From Yamagishiella unicocca (taxonomy: Eukaryota; Chlorophyta; Chlorophyceae; Chlamydomonadales; Volvocaceae): a stretch of DNA of 64,000 nucleotides. The translations under genes were made by a program, and so were the position numbers. The stretch is taken from contig BDSL01000003.1 of assembly GCA_003116995.1 (NCBI GenBank), positions 2,418,001 to 2,482,000 on the forward strand, written 5' to 3'. Shown piece after piece: positions 35,803 through 48,200 of the stretch; positions within the stretch are counted from its first letter, which is position 1; the number at the start of each line of letters is the position of its first letter. The notes beneath the pieces were generated by a model. It was not told where the DNA came from, did not search any database, and saw only the letters and a list, made by a program, of their open reading frames with translations.

Positions 35803-36285
35803 CCTTGCTCCAAGCCCTACCGGCCAATATCACGTCCTCTGTGATCTACTGTACTGTGTGTTGTGATACAGGGGGTCTCGTAAATTGACTCAGCAAATGC
35901 AGGGCTACAAAGAGTCCCAACAGCCGACTGACAGCCAGAATTTAAATTTATGTGGGGCCGCTCTTAAAGGTGCATAAGAACACCGCATATTATATGCACA
36001 ATTTATGTGAGATGTTCTGGTTTAGCGAAAGTTGTAAGCGACTCGGTGCCATACCGCATAAGTGTTGAGGAATCGAAGTCTGCTTCAGCGCGGAGGACGC
36101 GGTAACTCAAGGAACTCGTGTTCGATATTGACATCGCAAAGTGTTCAGCGCTTGACGCTACGGAAATGGTGCAATATTATGGGTTACATTTCGTACGACA
36201 TGGAAACTGACCTAAACTCCTAAAGCTGTGTTGATGCCGCTATGGTAGTGCCCCTCGTCGTCGTGAGTTCACTTTCACGTTTATA
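35803..36285. promoter_or_regulatory. shared divergent upstream region of the Csm1-like (-) and membrane/ankyrin (+) genes
   Basis: The two start codons are 483 bases apart and point away from each other. The interval is relatively AT-rich (for example AATTTAAATTTATG near 35939 and ATATTATATG near 35987), as expected of a promoter region. No defined factor site is claimed. Confidence 0.5.
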
Positions 36286-39200
36286 ATGCTGGGCTTGCGG
36301 CGTCGAAGCGCCGCAAGAGGTCCAGCGAGGAACGACGACTGTGACGAAAAGCCTCTTCCAGCGCCCAAGGAGCGCGCCTCGGCAAATCCAACTTTGAGGT
36401 TGGTGGTGCTCGCTTTTGCTGGCGCGCCTGACGAGGTCATTTGGTCCCTTACACTCGTCACGTCCTACACCAGGGAACTGCGCGCCACCCTCGTAGCCGC
36501 CGTCTGCGATGCTTTCTTGCCATTGCCATTGGTGACTACCCCGGAGTATAGCAGGTGAGGTTGTCGTGTCCTTGTGTGGCTTTCAGTGTAGGCTCGGCGT
36601 TCGGGCCTGCGCGTCTCCGCGACTCTCGCCTCCCCACGCCCGTCCGCTGCCCAAGGGCCGCGACCCAGGATGGATTAGTCTCGTTGTCATTCCGCGAGGG
36701 CTGCGCTATACTTGAGAAATGCTCTTCCCGCTTTATACCCACCTTCGTAGCTATCTCACCCAGCAAGTTGCGGGATACACGCTGGGATGGCAGACCTTCC
36801 GCGTTGCTGCGGAGTCCATCTACTTGCTGACCCATGGAATTGGGTTCGATACGCTGGTGGTGCAAGTCTTCTTGGCGTTGTCAGTCTCAACCGTGGCACT
36901 GCACCTGATGCGGCGGCCGCTGTGGATGCGGAGGCGCGAGGAGATATGTATCGCCACGAACTGGTGCGTCCATTCCTAGCTTGTGGAACTCCGCCATGCC
37001 CGCAATAATTCGGACGCACGAACCTGTGGCTGAGTCATCAGGTCCTGGGTTTGTGCCGCGATGTCCCCAGCCTGCCTGATGCCGGATCCCATCCCCACGG
37101 CGTACTACCAACCTTGCGCCCTTGCGTTCCCTGCCCCTACCGCCATGGGCCTCTCCCCGCCAGCGTCTACGGCATCGTCACCTTCCTCAAGGTGAGGCGT
37201 CGTACGGTGTCGTACGACCTGCCGGGCAGCTAGGCGAGGGAACGTTGGCGCCATTGAGGCGCTCGCGGCTCGCCGGCTGAGCCGCGCCTTTCCCCGGCCC
37301 CCGGTGCTGTTGTCAGCGGCAGTCGGTGACACCATCACCAACCAAGCTGCAACCGCTTAACAGAACCACCTAAAGAACCACACTTTTCCGCGCGGTCCTG
37401 AGCGCAGGTTTTCGAGGGAGTGCCCCGCTTGCCTGATGAATCCAACTACCTGTTCAAGCACTGTTTGCTGAGCATGGCGGACGCGTTCTTCTGCCAGGTG
37501 GGGCTGGGGCTGTGTGGCTGTGGAAGCGCACCTCGGACGTGACAAGCCGCGGCCCGCCACAGGTGCAGGCCGGGGGTGGTTGCTTGGAATTGTGTACATC
37601 GACTTAGGAGGAAAAGAGAGGCCGGAGCTGGTGGGGCGCCCGCCGGAGGGCTAGTGTGTAGGGGGCCGGTAGGTATCTAGGGTTGTTGGCAGAGGGGGGT
37701 TCATTGGGTGCCCAATAAGCCGGGGCGGTGCACGGGCGATGCGCGTGGGAGCATGCACTGGAGGAGATGTTGGGGAGCGACAGGCCGCTGGTACTGTAAC
37801 CAGTCCTTGGAGTGTCAACAAAAGGACGGCTCTGTCCTTGGTTTTCACCATTCTCACCATTCTCACCATTTTCACCATTTCACCACTTAGGCTTCCGCTG
37901 CGCATATCCCGTCACCACCTCGCTGACGCCCCCCCCCCGCTTTTTTTCCTTGTTACACGGGTCTCCCTTGCGCCTCCCCCGCCTCAGGTCCCGGTCCACA
38001 AATACTACCGGCCGCAGGTGCTGGACGCCTGCGTGCGCTGCCTCGTGTGGCGCAGCTACAACGTGCTCCCAGGCGCCCCCATGCCCGTCGTCATCCTGGT
38101 CTCCCTGGCCTGGCAGTGCTGGCTGCTGGTGTTCACGGCAATGCTGCAGGCGCGCCACGTCACGTCGTACCTGCGGCGCCTGCCGCCGCAGCTGGCGGCG
38201 GCAGCCGGCGGCCGTGTCCGTCTGGCCGACCCCACCGGCACGGGCCCGCAGCTGTGGCTGGCGCCCCCGGGCGGTGGCGGTGGCGCGGCGCGCGGCGCCG
38301 CAGTGAGCAGCGCCCAGCGTATGATGCTGGCGCGCATGTCGGCGGTGAGCGACGGCAACACGTCGTCAAGCTCAAGGGCGCGTGAGAAGGTGGGTGCGGA
38401 GGGCGTAGTGCGGGAGGGGGGCCGCGGAGCGAGGAAGGCCGTGGTCCGGCGTGGGAAGGAGGATTGCTCGCGGGGTCGAAGTTGGTTCGGGCGAGCGGGG
38501 GAGTGGGGGTAGCGAGAGAAGGCCCGTGGGTCGGTACTTCGAAGCAGGACCAATTAGGGAAGGTCTGCTATGCATGCGGGAGGACTCGGTGTAGGGGTGG
38601 CCGGAAGGGAGGGAGAAATGGGGGGAGGTGGGAGACGATTCGACTGGCCACTGGCCACCCGTGCCACCGCCAACCGGTCCCCACCTACCCACGCCACCCC
38701 ACCCCCACGCGCAGGCCCCGGACGCCCACATCTCCGCCATCTCCGCCTCCACCACCGCCTCGGAGCTGGCCCTGGCCGACGCGATGTCGGCCGGTCTGCC
38801 GGGCCAGGACATCCTCGCAACGCACAGCAGCAGCAGCGCCCGCTCCCGCTCCGGCCTCAGCTCGTCCGCGAGGCTGGTGTGCAGGATGCCCTTAGCGGGC
38901 GACTTGGACGTGACGGCCTCGGTCGAGGCGGCGCTTTCTAGCTCCGACGATGCGGACGTGTATCGTGCGCCAATTCCCATGCTGTCGAGCGTGGTGCAGG
39001 GAGTCGAGGAGGAGGAGGCGGAGCTAGGCGCGCTGCCCGCCGGCCGCAGCTCGCGGCCAAGCTCCGGGGAGCAGGAGGCCTTGCAGACGTCCGGGGGGTG
39101 CGTGGGGTTTCGGTGGGGCGGGAGAGGAAACGCGGGGGAGGAGAATTGCAAAAACGAGACGGGGAAGGGGGGGGAGGGGGCGCGGTTTGCGCGATTTGGG

Positions 39201-42200
39201 TTGGTGGAATCAAGGTTTTATGGGGTGTCGTGGTCATAGGCCCGGAGCTGTGGGGGGGGTTGGTCGGGGGCGTGGATGCCGAGGAGCCCGCGCACACTAT
39301 CCCCTCCCCTTCTCCTGCCGTTGGAGAGGGGGCGGGAGGGGCGCGGGGCTTGGAGGGTCGGGTCGGGGCGGGGCGGCTTGATGGGTGGGGGAGCTGGGTA
39401 CGAGGGCTGGAGTGGCATGGACGTGTGGGGCTTTCAAGGAAGGGCGGAAGTACTTACCATCCAGCCTGATATTTGCACTCCCCTCCCACCTTGCACTGCC
39501 TTGGCGCCCTGACGGCAGCAGCCACACTGGCACGTTGCCTGGCTCCACCGCCGCCGCCTCCGCCCCCTCTGTCAAGTCCCGCTCGTCGGGCCGCGGCTCA
39601 GCCACGCGCCTCCACCCAGCCATAGCCGCCGGCGCCGCCGCTGCCGCCGCCGCCGGAGAAGCCTCTGCTGGGCGGTCTGGCTTCAACCTCGGCCCCCTGC
39701 CAGCCGGCACCAGCAGCCGGCGTGCCCGACAGACGGAGCACGCGATCCGCTGCCTGGTGCGGGGCCCCTCCAGCTACGTGCTGCTGTCCAGGCAGCGCAA
39801 GCGCGACCAGGTGGGGCTGAGCAGGACGGGGCTGAACTGAGCAGGGGGGGCCCAGCAGAGCTGAACTGAGCAGGGGGGGCCCAGCAGAGCTGAACTGAGC
39901 AGGGGGGGCCCAGCAGAGCTGAACTGAGCAGGGGGGGGGCTTTCGTTTCTCTTTACGTGTCTGTCCACGAGTCTCCTCTCCCTCTTCCCCCTTCCCTCCT
40001 TCCCCTCCCCGGCATGCAAGGACAAGCGAGTGTCCCAAACCGTGCCTCGTCCGTCTTGCACGTTTCTTAACTCCCTGCCCAACGGTTTCCCCTCCTCCCT
40101 TCCCTCCCCGGGCGACCGCCGCCTTCCTCGTGTGCAGGACGTGCCCGCGGCCACCTCCGTGCAGGTGTGCGTCACCTCCGCCACCCCGGACCACTTGGTG
40201 GCCCACTGGCGAGAGAAGCTGGCGACAGCAGTGTCGGAAGGGTGGGTGGGTGGGTGGGTAGAGCGCAGACACGGAGAGGAGGATTGGAGAAGGGGAAATG
40301 TTCGCAGGGTGGGTGGGTGGGTGGGTGGGCGGCTGGAGGGTCCGTCCTTGAAAGGGATGGGCGACGGGCCAGCACGGTGCGGATGCTGGTGCCCCTTTCG
40401 GGTAACCACGCCCTCTTTGGGGATGTGGTTTCCCGGCAAAAGGGGACGAAGCGCAAGCGTGGGCGCTGCATGTTGGTTCCCGCCGCAAAGGCGCGGCGAG
40501 GTACGACGGGGGTTGCAGCCACGTCAGCCAGCAAGGCGGTAGGTGTGAGGCGGCACGCCCACGGGGGGCGCCCACCCCTACCCAACCGCCATACTCTCCT
40601 ACCCGTACTCTCCTACCCGTATTCTCCTACCCGTACTCTCCTACCCGTACTCTCCTACCCGTACTCTCCTACCGTCAGGATGACCTTTGTCTTTGGCCTC
40701 ACGTCCGCGCTGGCGACATTAGAAGTTTCCCCACCCGCCACTCCCTCCCTCTCTTTTCGCTATCCACCTCGGGCGCCGTTGTACTGAGGTCGTCCCGCCC
40801 GCCCCGGCCCCGGTCCCGGTCCGGGTTCCCCTCTCTCGCCGCCGCGCGCAGCGCCCCCGGCTGGCACCTCATGAGCGCGTCCGCCCGCAAGGGCAGCCTC
40901 ATCGTGCACCTGGACCTCGTGTACCACCCGCCGCTGGCCGCCGCCACGCCCGCACCGACACCAGCAGGGGAGGCAGCGGAAGCAGCGGAAGCAGCGGGGG
41001 CAGCGGGGGCACGCAAGGACCCAGCGGCATCGTCGTTGCGGTCCTCATCGCCGTCCCGGCTGCACCCACAGCAGCACCAGCAGCAGGGCGCCAGCGCCGA
41101 CAACCCCGCGGGCCGCGTCTTTCCCCAGGGCGCGGATGGACACCCGAGCGACGCCAACGCGGCTGAGGGCGCGAATGGACACCCGAGCAGCACCGCTGCC
41201 CGGGGGCCCGCCGGCGCCAACGCGGCCGAGGGCGGCGAGGCGCCGCTGACGCCGATGGCGGCGCTGGAGAGTCTGCTGCAGGGGCTGGGACCCAGGGGCG
41301 TCTTAGATGCATTTGCGATCCCAGACCACTTGCCAGCCGGGCCCGATGACTACATCTCCGTACAGCACGGCGATCGGATGCTGCGGTACGACTGCGAAGT
41401 CGTACCGGCGCGCCGGCCGGCGCCGCAGGTGCCGCAGGCGTCGTCGTGGGGCGGCGCGGAGGCCTATCCCGGGGTGGAGGCTGGGTCGGAGGCGGAGGCC
41501 AGGCCGGCCAGGGGGCTGCGGCAGCGGAGGCGGCTCGCAGCGGCGGTGGCGGCGACGTCGCTGCAGCGCAGAAGTGGCGCCGCGAGGGCGCCGGGAGAGG
41601 GGGAGGAGGCGGAGGAGGCCGGCGGCGGCGGAGGAGGAGGCGGTAGCGGAGGAGGCGGCGCGGGTTCAGCTACGGTGGGTGCGCCGGGGGCTTGGGTGGT
41701 AGCCGGCCAGATGATCTTGGGCTCGATGCGGTCAGGGGGAGAGGGGTGGCAGCAGGGGAGAGAGGGGTGGCTGCCTCCCCCCCGCATCTGGCCGGTTGTC
41801 GGTTTGTCGGCCGTGGATTCGCGGATTCTCTTATCAAACCCCCCCGCACCTGGGGCCCCGCTGCTGTCGAGTGACTGGCGGCTGGTGGCCCACGGCCTTG
41901 GTCACCCGCGGCCTTGGAGCCCTGCCCTGCCATGTCAGCCGGCAGCTTGGACTATAACCCCTAAAGTACCCGGTCTCCTCCCCCCGGGTTACGCGGATTT
42001 CCTCGCGCCTCCTCTCCCGCCGCCCGCCTCCACTCTTTTCCCAGTAATTCCCTCCGTCGGTCTACGATGTCGCGTCCAACGGCCTCCTCGCCCCTCAACC
42101 CCCCCCGTGGTTACCGGTTCTATTCTTGTAACCCCTCCCCCGTTGTTAGCGGTTCTATTCGTGTAACCCCCCCGTTGTTTGTTCGCTCAGCAGGTCCTGG

Positions 42201-45200
42201 ACGTGCTCCTCTACTTCGCCCGCCACCTCGCAGCCGACCTGTACGACGCCGTACACATGGCCGTACGCCCGCCCCCGTTGCTGTACACCCGCGAGTACGT
42301 CGCCTTCCTGCACTCGCGGGTGGCCCCCCTGCACATCGCCCACGCCAACTTCATGGTCGCCATGACGCTCCTCTTCTACGCCTACCGCTTCGGCACCGGC
42401 TTGCGCCTGGCAAACATACTGAGCTTCATGGCTCCGGAGCTGCTGACGGTCGCCGCACGCGCTCTGCCGGGCGGGGCCGTGCTGTGGCCGGCGTGGCGCT
42501 CGCCGCTGGTCCACAGCGGCCTGCTGATCCGGGGCCTGGTGCTGATCACCACGTGCCTGGGCCTTATACCGGGCGTACTGCAGGTCCGCGAATCGCCGGG
42601 GGTAGCGGGGGAAACACCGCGGGGGGGAGTCGGTCGCCATGAGGGACGAAGTGCTACCGGCAGAGGCTGGTGGTCGCATGAGACGAAGTGCAACCGAACT
42701 CTTTTCCTGCTCTCGTTTCCTGCTCGCCACATTACGGATTCCGATCCCTGCCACATTACTTTCGGTGTGGGGCCTGGGCGCGCTGCTCACCCGCCTAGAC
42801 GCGCTCCCTTCCCGTGCACCTCGAGCCCCGCCTGCTCCCCCGCCTGCTCCCCCGGCTGCTCCCTACATGCGCACAGCTATGCTACCCATGTCGTGTAACC
42901 GGGTCTCTATGCCACCCCCCTTCGCCCTCCCCTTCCCGCCGCCCTCCTGCTCGTGCTCCTGCCGCCTTCCCCGAAGCAGGATGACAACTGTGTGGCCATG
43001 AAGTGGATCATGAAGATGCTGCTCATCACGTCTCTGGAAATGCTGTGCCTGCAGGTGGGGGCCTGGGTGAGCGAGGTGGGTGCGAGGGCGCAGCGAGGAG
43101 GGATAGGTAGGCGGCTGCAGAGGGTTGGCGGGGTGCTTGGAATGCGGCGGTGGCCGGGCGCGACTATGCGACCCGACATGGAGGAGTGTTGAGAGTCGGA
43201 TGTTGCGTTTTAAGCGACTGGTTCAGCAATAGCTTCAGAAGGCAGGGTCGGAAGGGGTCTGTTGGTCTCGCGCGAGCAGCCCCTGCTGTGTTGCACGAAC
43301 GCGAGCAGCCCCTGCTGTGTTGCACGAACGCGAGCAGGCGGGCGGGCGGGCGGGTGTGGCCAATGGGAGGTTTCGAGGAAGACCCGTGGATGCCAGAGAC
43401 AACCGTTTAGAACAGACCCAATGGGGGTGCGCTAGGTGGGTTATGGTGAACGTGCTGCTGGGGGTGTGCTGGGGGTATGTGTCTCGCGAAGACACGGTGA
43501 AGCAACGCGGTGGTGGGGATGTTGCTTCACCGCGTAAACAAGTGAGACGCCCCGACTCTTAAGTAGTGCATCGGTCGTGAGGCTGTTGGGATCGTGAGGC
43601 TGTTGGGATGGCACGTATCGCCGGGGGGAAGTCGGGAGCGGCAGGCGTAAACAGACAAGGTAGGTAGCGACCTGTTGGTAAGGGGAACGCGAGCAGGTGA
43701 GGGAAAGCTAGACTGGGCTCTCTGCCGCGAGGCCGCCTTGCCAGCTCCCCTCCTCTGTCACTAAACCCCTGCCGCGTCACAATGACGGCCCCCCTCCTCT
43801 CCGCCCCAAGCTCTCCTCCAGCATGCCTTTCGAAACATCCATATCCTAAACGGTTTTCCTTTCGTACACGGGCCTCCCCTTTACCCCCCGCCCCTGGTCC
43901 CTTCAGACGCCCGTCCGGGAGGGCTTTATTTCGCGGCTGCCCAGCCTGACGGGGGTGGTCATGTCTCACACCATGCTCTGCCACCCGGAGTCGCCGCCGT
44001 TGGGCGGAGTGGCGCTGCACGTGAGCTTCGAGGCGGTCATGTTCGTAGTGGCCGCGTCGATACAAGTGAGCTGGGGCGGACAGCAGGGTTCAAGGGAGAC
44101 CCGTGGATGCCCGAAAAAACCGTTTAGAACAGACGTTTTGAGATGCATGCTGGAGAACTGGGCGGACAGCGGGGGTTCGAGGGAAACCCGTGGATGTCCG
44201 CGGACAGCGGGGGGGGGGGGCAGGTGGAGGGGGAAAGGGGGAAGGGGGCAGAGGCGCGGAGGGGTCTGGGCAGGCAGCATGCGGCCGCATGGATGGGGTG
44301 CGTCGGTGGGTGGGTGGCTGCGAGGAGGACCCGTGGATGCGAGAACTGGACCCGTGGGTGGGTGGCTGGGCGGGGTTCAGAGGAAACCTGTAGGGTGGGT
44401 GGGCGGGTGAGTGGGGAGGTGCCGGCGTCTGACCACGTGTACCGCACCATGCCGCCCACACAATTCCAAGCGAGCAACCCAACAACTGACACATGCGTCA
44501 GTCCGCATACCCCAGCAGTGCCCGGCTTCCCATCGCCCCCCTAACTCGGCCCCCCCCTTCCCCTGGCCCCCCGTCTCTCCTGCGCCGAACTATTCTGTCC
44601 TTTTCGCGTACACGGTTTTTACGCCACCCCCCTCCTGCCTATGCACCAGCTACACTTCCCATGTCGAGTAACCGGTCCTTTTCTGTAATCCCCCTCCCGC
44701 AGGCCCGCCACGTCGCCGCCTTCCGCCTCGGCCAGCTGGCCCCCGCCGGCTTCAGCGGCTCCTCCCTAGCGCTGTCCCTGGCGCTATCGCCCGCGGCATC
44801 CTGCCTGTCCTCCGTCGACGGCGGCGCCGGGATCAGCCCCAAGCTCGGCGGCGCCGACGGCAGCATCCCCGCGAGCTTCAAGTCCCTCTCCGCCACCACC
44901 GGCACCAGCTGGGCGAACGGCAGCAGCAACGGCGGCCGCGGCTCCAACACCGGCAGCTCGGCGTCGGGGTTACCGAGCGACAAGACTAACTCCCAACCGC
45001 TGTCGTACGCTTGCGGCGGCGGCGGCGGCGGCGGTGGCGGCGAGCTGTCGAGCGTCGAGGCGACGTCCGAGGGCTGTCCTAGCGTCGAGTTGACGTGGAG
45101 TCCCGTGGGCGAGTGGAGGGACGTGGGCGGCGGCGGCGGCCGCGTCGGCGGCGGCGTCGCCGCCGCCGCCGCCGATGCGAGCGCCGACCCATGGGGCGTG

Positions 45201-48200
45201 TCGCTGGACAGCTGTGTGTTGGCCATGGCGCCGCGCCGCACCCACATGCTGCGGCTGGGCTTCACGTGTGCCTCGGAAGTGGTGGAGGAGCTGAAGGTGG
45301 GCAGACAGGCACCAGGCAGCCGACGTGGCTAAGCGCACGCGGGGACAGCACCGGCAACCCGCCCTCACCTCACTCCTTCTACCAACCTGCCACCAAAACT
45401 AACTGGTTCGAGCCGGCTGGGCCTCATACAGGCCCCCACCCCGGCCCAACATGGCATAGCCGTGGACCTCCCTCAACAAAACCCTAGTCACCTAACCCAA
45501 ACCCAATCCCAAACCAATTCCCAACCCAATCCCAATTCCAAACCCCTTCCCGAACCCAAACCCTATCCTAAACCCATTCCCAACCCAATCCCGAACCCAA
45601 TTCCAAACCCATTCCCGAAACCCAATCCCAATGCCAAACCCATTCCCACCCCCCACCCCCACGGGTCTCCCCCCCTCCCCCCAGGTGGTCCTCCGCCACG
45701 TGTCCCCCGCCTCCATGTCCACCGGCGTCCACACCGCCACCGCCGCCCACAGCGTGATCCGCACCCTGGCGCCCCCCGCCGCCGCCCACCTGCTGCACCC
45801 CCCCGGCGAGCCACTGCGCTTCGACGCCGAGCTGACCGTGGTGGCCGCGCAGCAAGACGCTCCGGGGCTCGTGTATGTGGAGCTGTGGCGGGGCCGCAGA
45901 CGCCTGGCGGGCCGGCCGGTGCTGCTGGCGTCGTCGTCGACGTCGGCGAGGGAATCGGATGTGGCCCCGGGCGCTGATGTCCGGGCGGGGACGGCGGCGT
46001 CCGCGGCGGCGGCGCCGCCGCCGGCGGCGGCGGAGATGCCCGGCTGGCTTCGCGAAGTCAAGGCGTACGTGGAGGCGTTTGAGGTGAGAGGGAGGGAGTG
46101 GAGAGGGAGAAGGGGGGGGAGAGAGAAGGGGAGAGAGGTGCGCAAGGTGTTGGTATCGGGGCGGGCAAGCCGGGCCCCAGGGGATACGGCCGCAAGCCAC
46201 CGTGTGTTCCTTGCCATCGTCCATCCCATCGGATACGTTATCCCCGAACGCATAGCTCATCACCACCACCAACACCGCCACCACCACCACCACCACCACC
46301 ACCACCACCACCACCACCACCACCACCACCACCACCACCACCACCACCACCACCACCACCACCACCACCACCACCACCACCACCACCACCACCACCACCA
46401 CCACCACCACCACCACCACCACCACCACCACCACCACCACCACCACCAACACCACCACCAACACCAACACCAACACCGCCACCGCCACCACCGCCACCAA
46501 CACCACCACCACCACCTGCTGTCACAGGCCGATGGCCACGCCTTCGCTGCGGACCAGTTCGTGGAGGAGCTGGGCGGCTGGCTGGCGCAGCTGGCGGCTC
46601 TGGAGCGGGGCCTCATCGCGCCCGCCAGCTCCGGAACCAACGACGCGTCTGCGCTGCAGCGCATCACCCGCGTGCTGCGCGTGCACAACCCGCACTGCCC
46701 GCCCGGGGGGCTGCTGCCCCCCACCTGCCTCATCCCCAGCCGGCGCCCCCGCCGCAGCGCGAACAGCTACAGCGGCTGCAGCGGCACGCCGCCGCCGCCG
46801 GAGGCGGCGTCGGCGTCGGCGTCGGCGCTCTCCTCCGGCAGCTCTGATCAGGACCCCATCCTTACCACCATGCGACGGCTGCTGCTGTGCCAGGGCCAGG
46901 GGATTCTGGCGGTGGCGGTGGAGGCGGGTTGCCTGGAGCTGGCGGAGTACCTGATGGGCCTCCTGGTGGGGCAGCTGGGCGCCGCCATGCAGGGGGTGCT
47001 GGAGGGGGCAGTGACGCCCGTGACGGCGATGCCGCTGCTGCACGCAGCTGTCAAGAGCGGCTGCCCGAACATGGTGGGGTGGGGTGGGGTGGGGTGGGGT
47101 GGGGTGGGGTGGGGTGGGTGGGGTGGGGTGGGGTGGGGTGGGGTGGGGTGGGGTGGGGTGGGGTGGGGTGGGGTGGGGTGGGGTGGGGTGGGGTGGGGTG
47201 GGGTGGGGTGGGGTGGGGCGGAGAAAACCGGTGAATTAACAACAAGGGGGGGGATGGCTAGCTGGAACAGACAGGGGGGGGCCGCCCGAAGGCGGGAAAT
47301 CGGAAATCGGTGGCGCGAGGGTTGAGAGGAAAGGGAGGGTGGGGAGGGGCCCGTGTTCCTGCTGCTCTGGCGATGGAGGTGACGGCGATGAAGTGTGGGG
47401 CTTTGAGGAGGATCACACTACGACACCCAGCTACCGTAACCCTGCACCCAGGGTGGTCCAGGTCCACTACCGCCCGAGCACTGCAACCCCGCACATTACC
47501 GCTCCCCCTGCCGCTCCCCCTGCCGCTCCCCCTGCCGCTCCCCCTGCCGCTCCCAAAAACCACCCAACCAACCAATCAACCAACCAACCAACCATGGCCC
47601 CGCCCGTCCGACCAACCAACCAACCAATCAACCAACCACCATGCGCCGGCCCGCCCGCCCGCCCGCCCGACCGACCAACCAATCAACCGTCCGTCGCAGG
47701 TCGACATGGTCGCCGAGTGGCACAGCCGGGCGGGCGCTAGCCAGGTGTGGTCCAGGGAGGCGGTCGTCAGCGTCGTCACCTTGGAGCCGCGTGACGGCGT
47801 GGCCGCCGCGCGCGGCCTCTGCGAGGTGCACCCTCGCCACGTCAGCAGCGTCACGTGGGACTCCCTCCCCGCGAGGTCTCCGCCCCCGGCGGGCCGGGGC
47901 CGCGGCGCCCAGCGGCCTGGCGGCCCCGAGCAGCTGTCCTACATGGGCGACGGCGGAGACCTGGTGGATCGGAGTCCGGAGGGGGAGCCGCAGACGGCCT
48001 TCGAGGGGACCAGCGACGGGGGCAGGCACGCCGCTGCGCCGTCGTCGGCCGTTTTGATGCACATGTCGACCGGCACGGACCTCAGCCTCACAGGGTAGGT
48101 CGGACTGGATCCGGGTGGAGCGGCTGGATCCGGGTGGAGCGGCTGGATCCGGGTGGAGCGGCTGGATCCGGGTGGAGCGCGGGGCGCGGCTCCACCCGGA

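Noticed and set aside
36240..36461. Minus-strand frame over 36240-36461
   Set aside because: The plus-strand frame starting at 36286 ends in a donor and continues in phase into the membrane-span exons; the minus reading has no continuation.
46098..46847. Open frames with hundreds of His, Pro or Thr residues around 46256-46516 and 11768-11930
   Set aside because: They are the three readings of CAC triplet tracts lying between well-supported donor and acceptor sites whose flanking exons join in phase without them.
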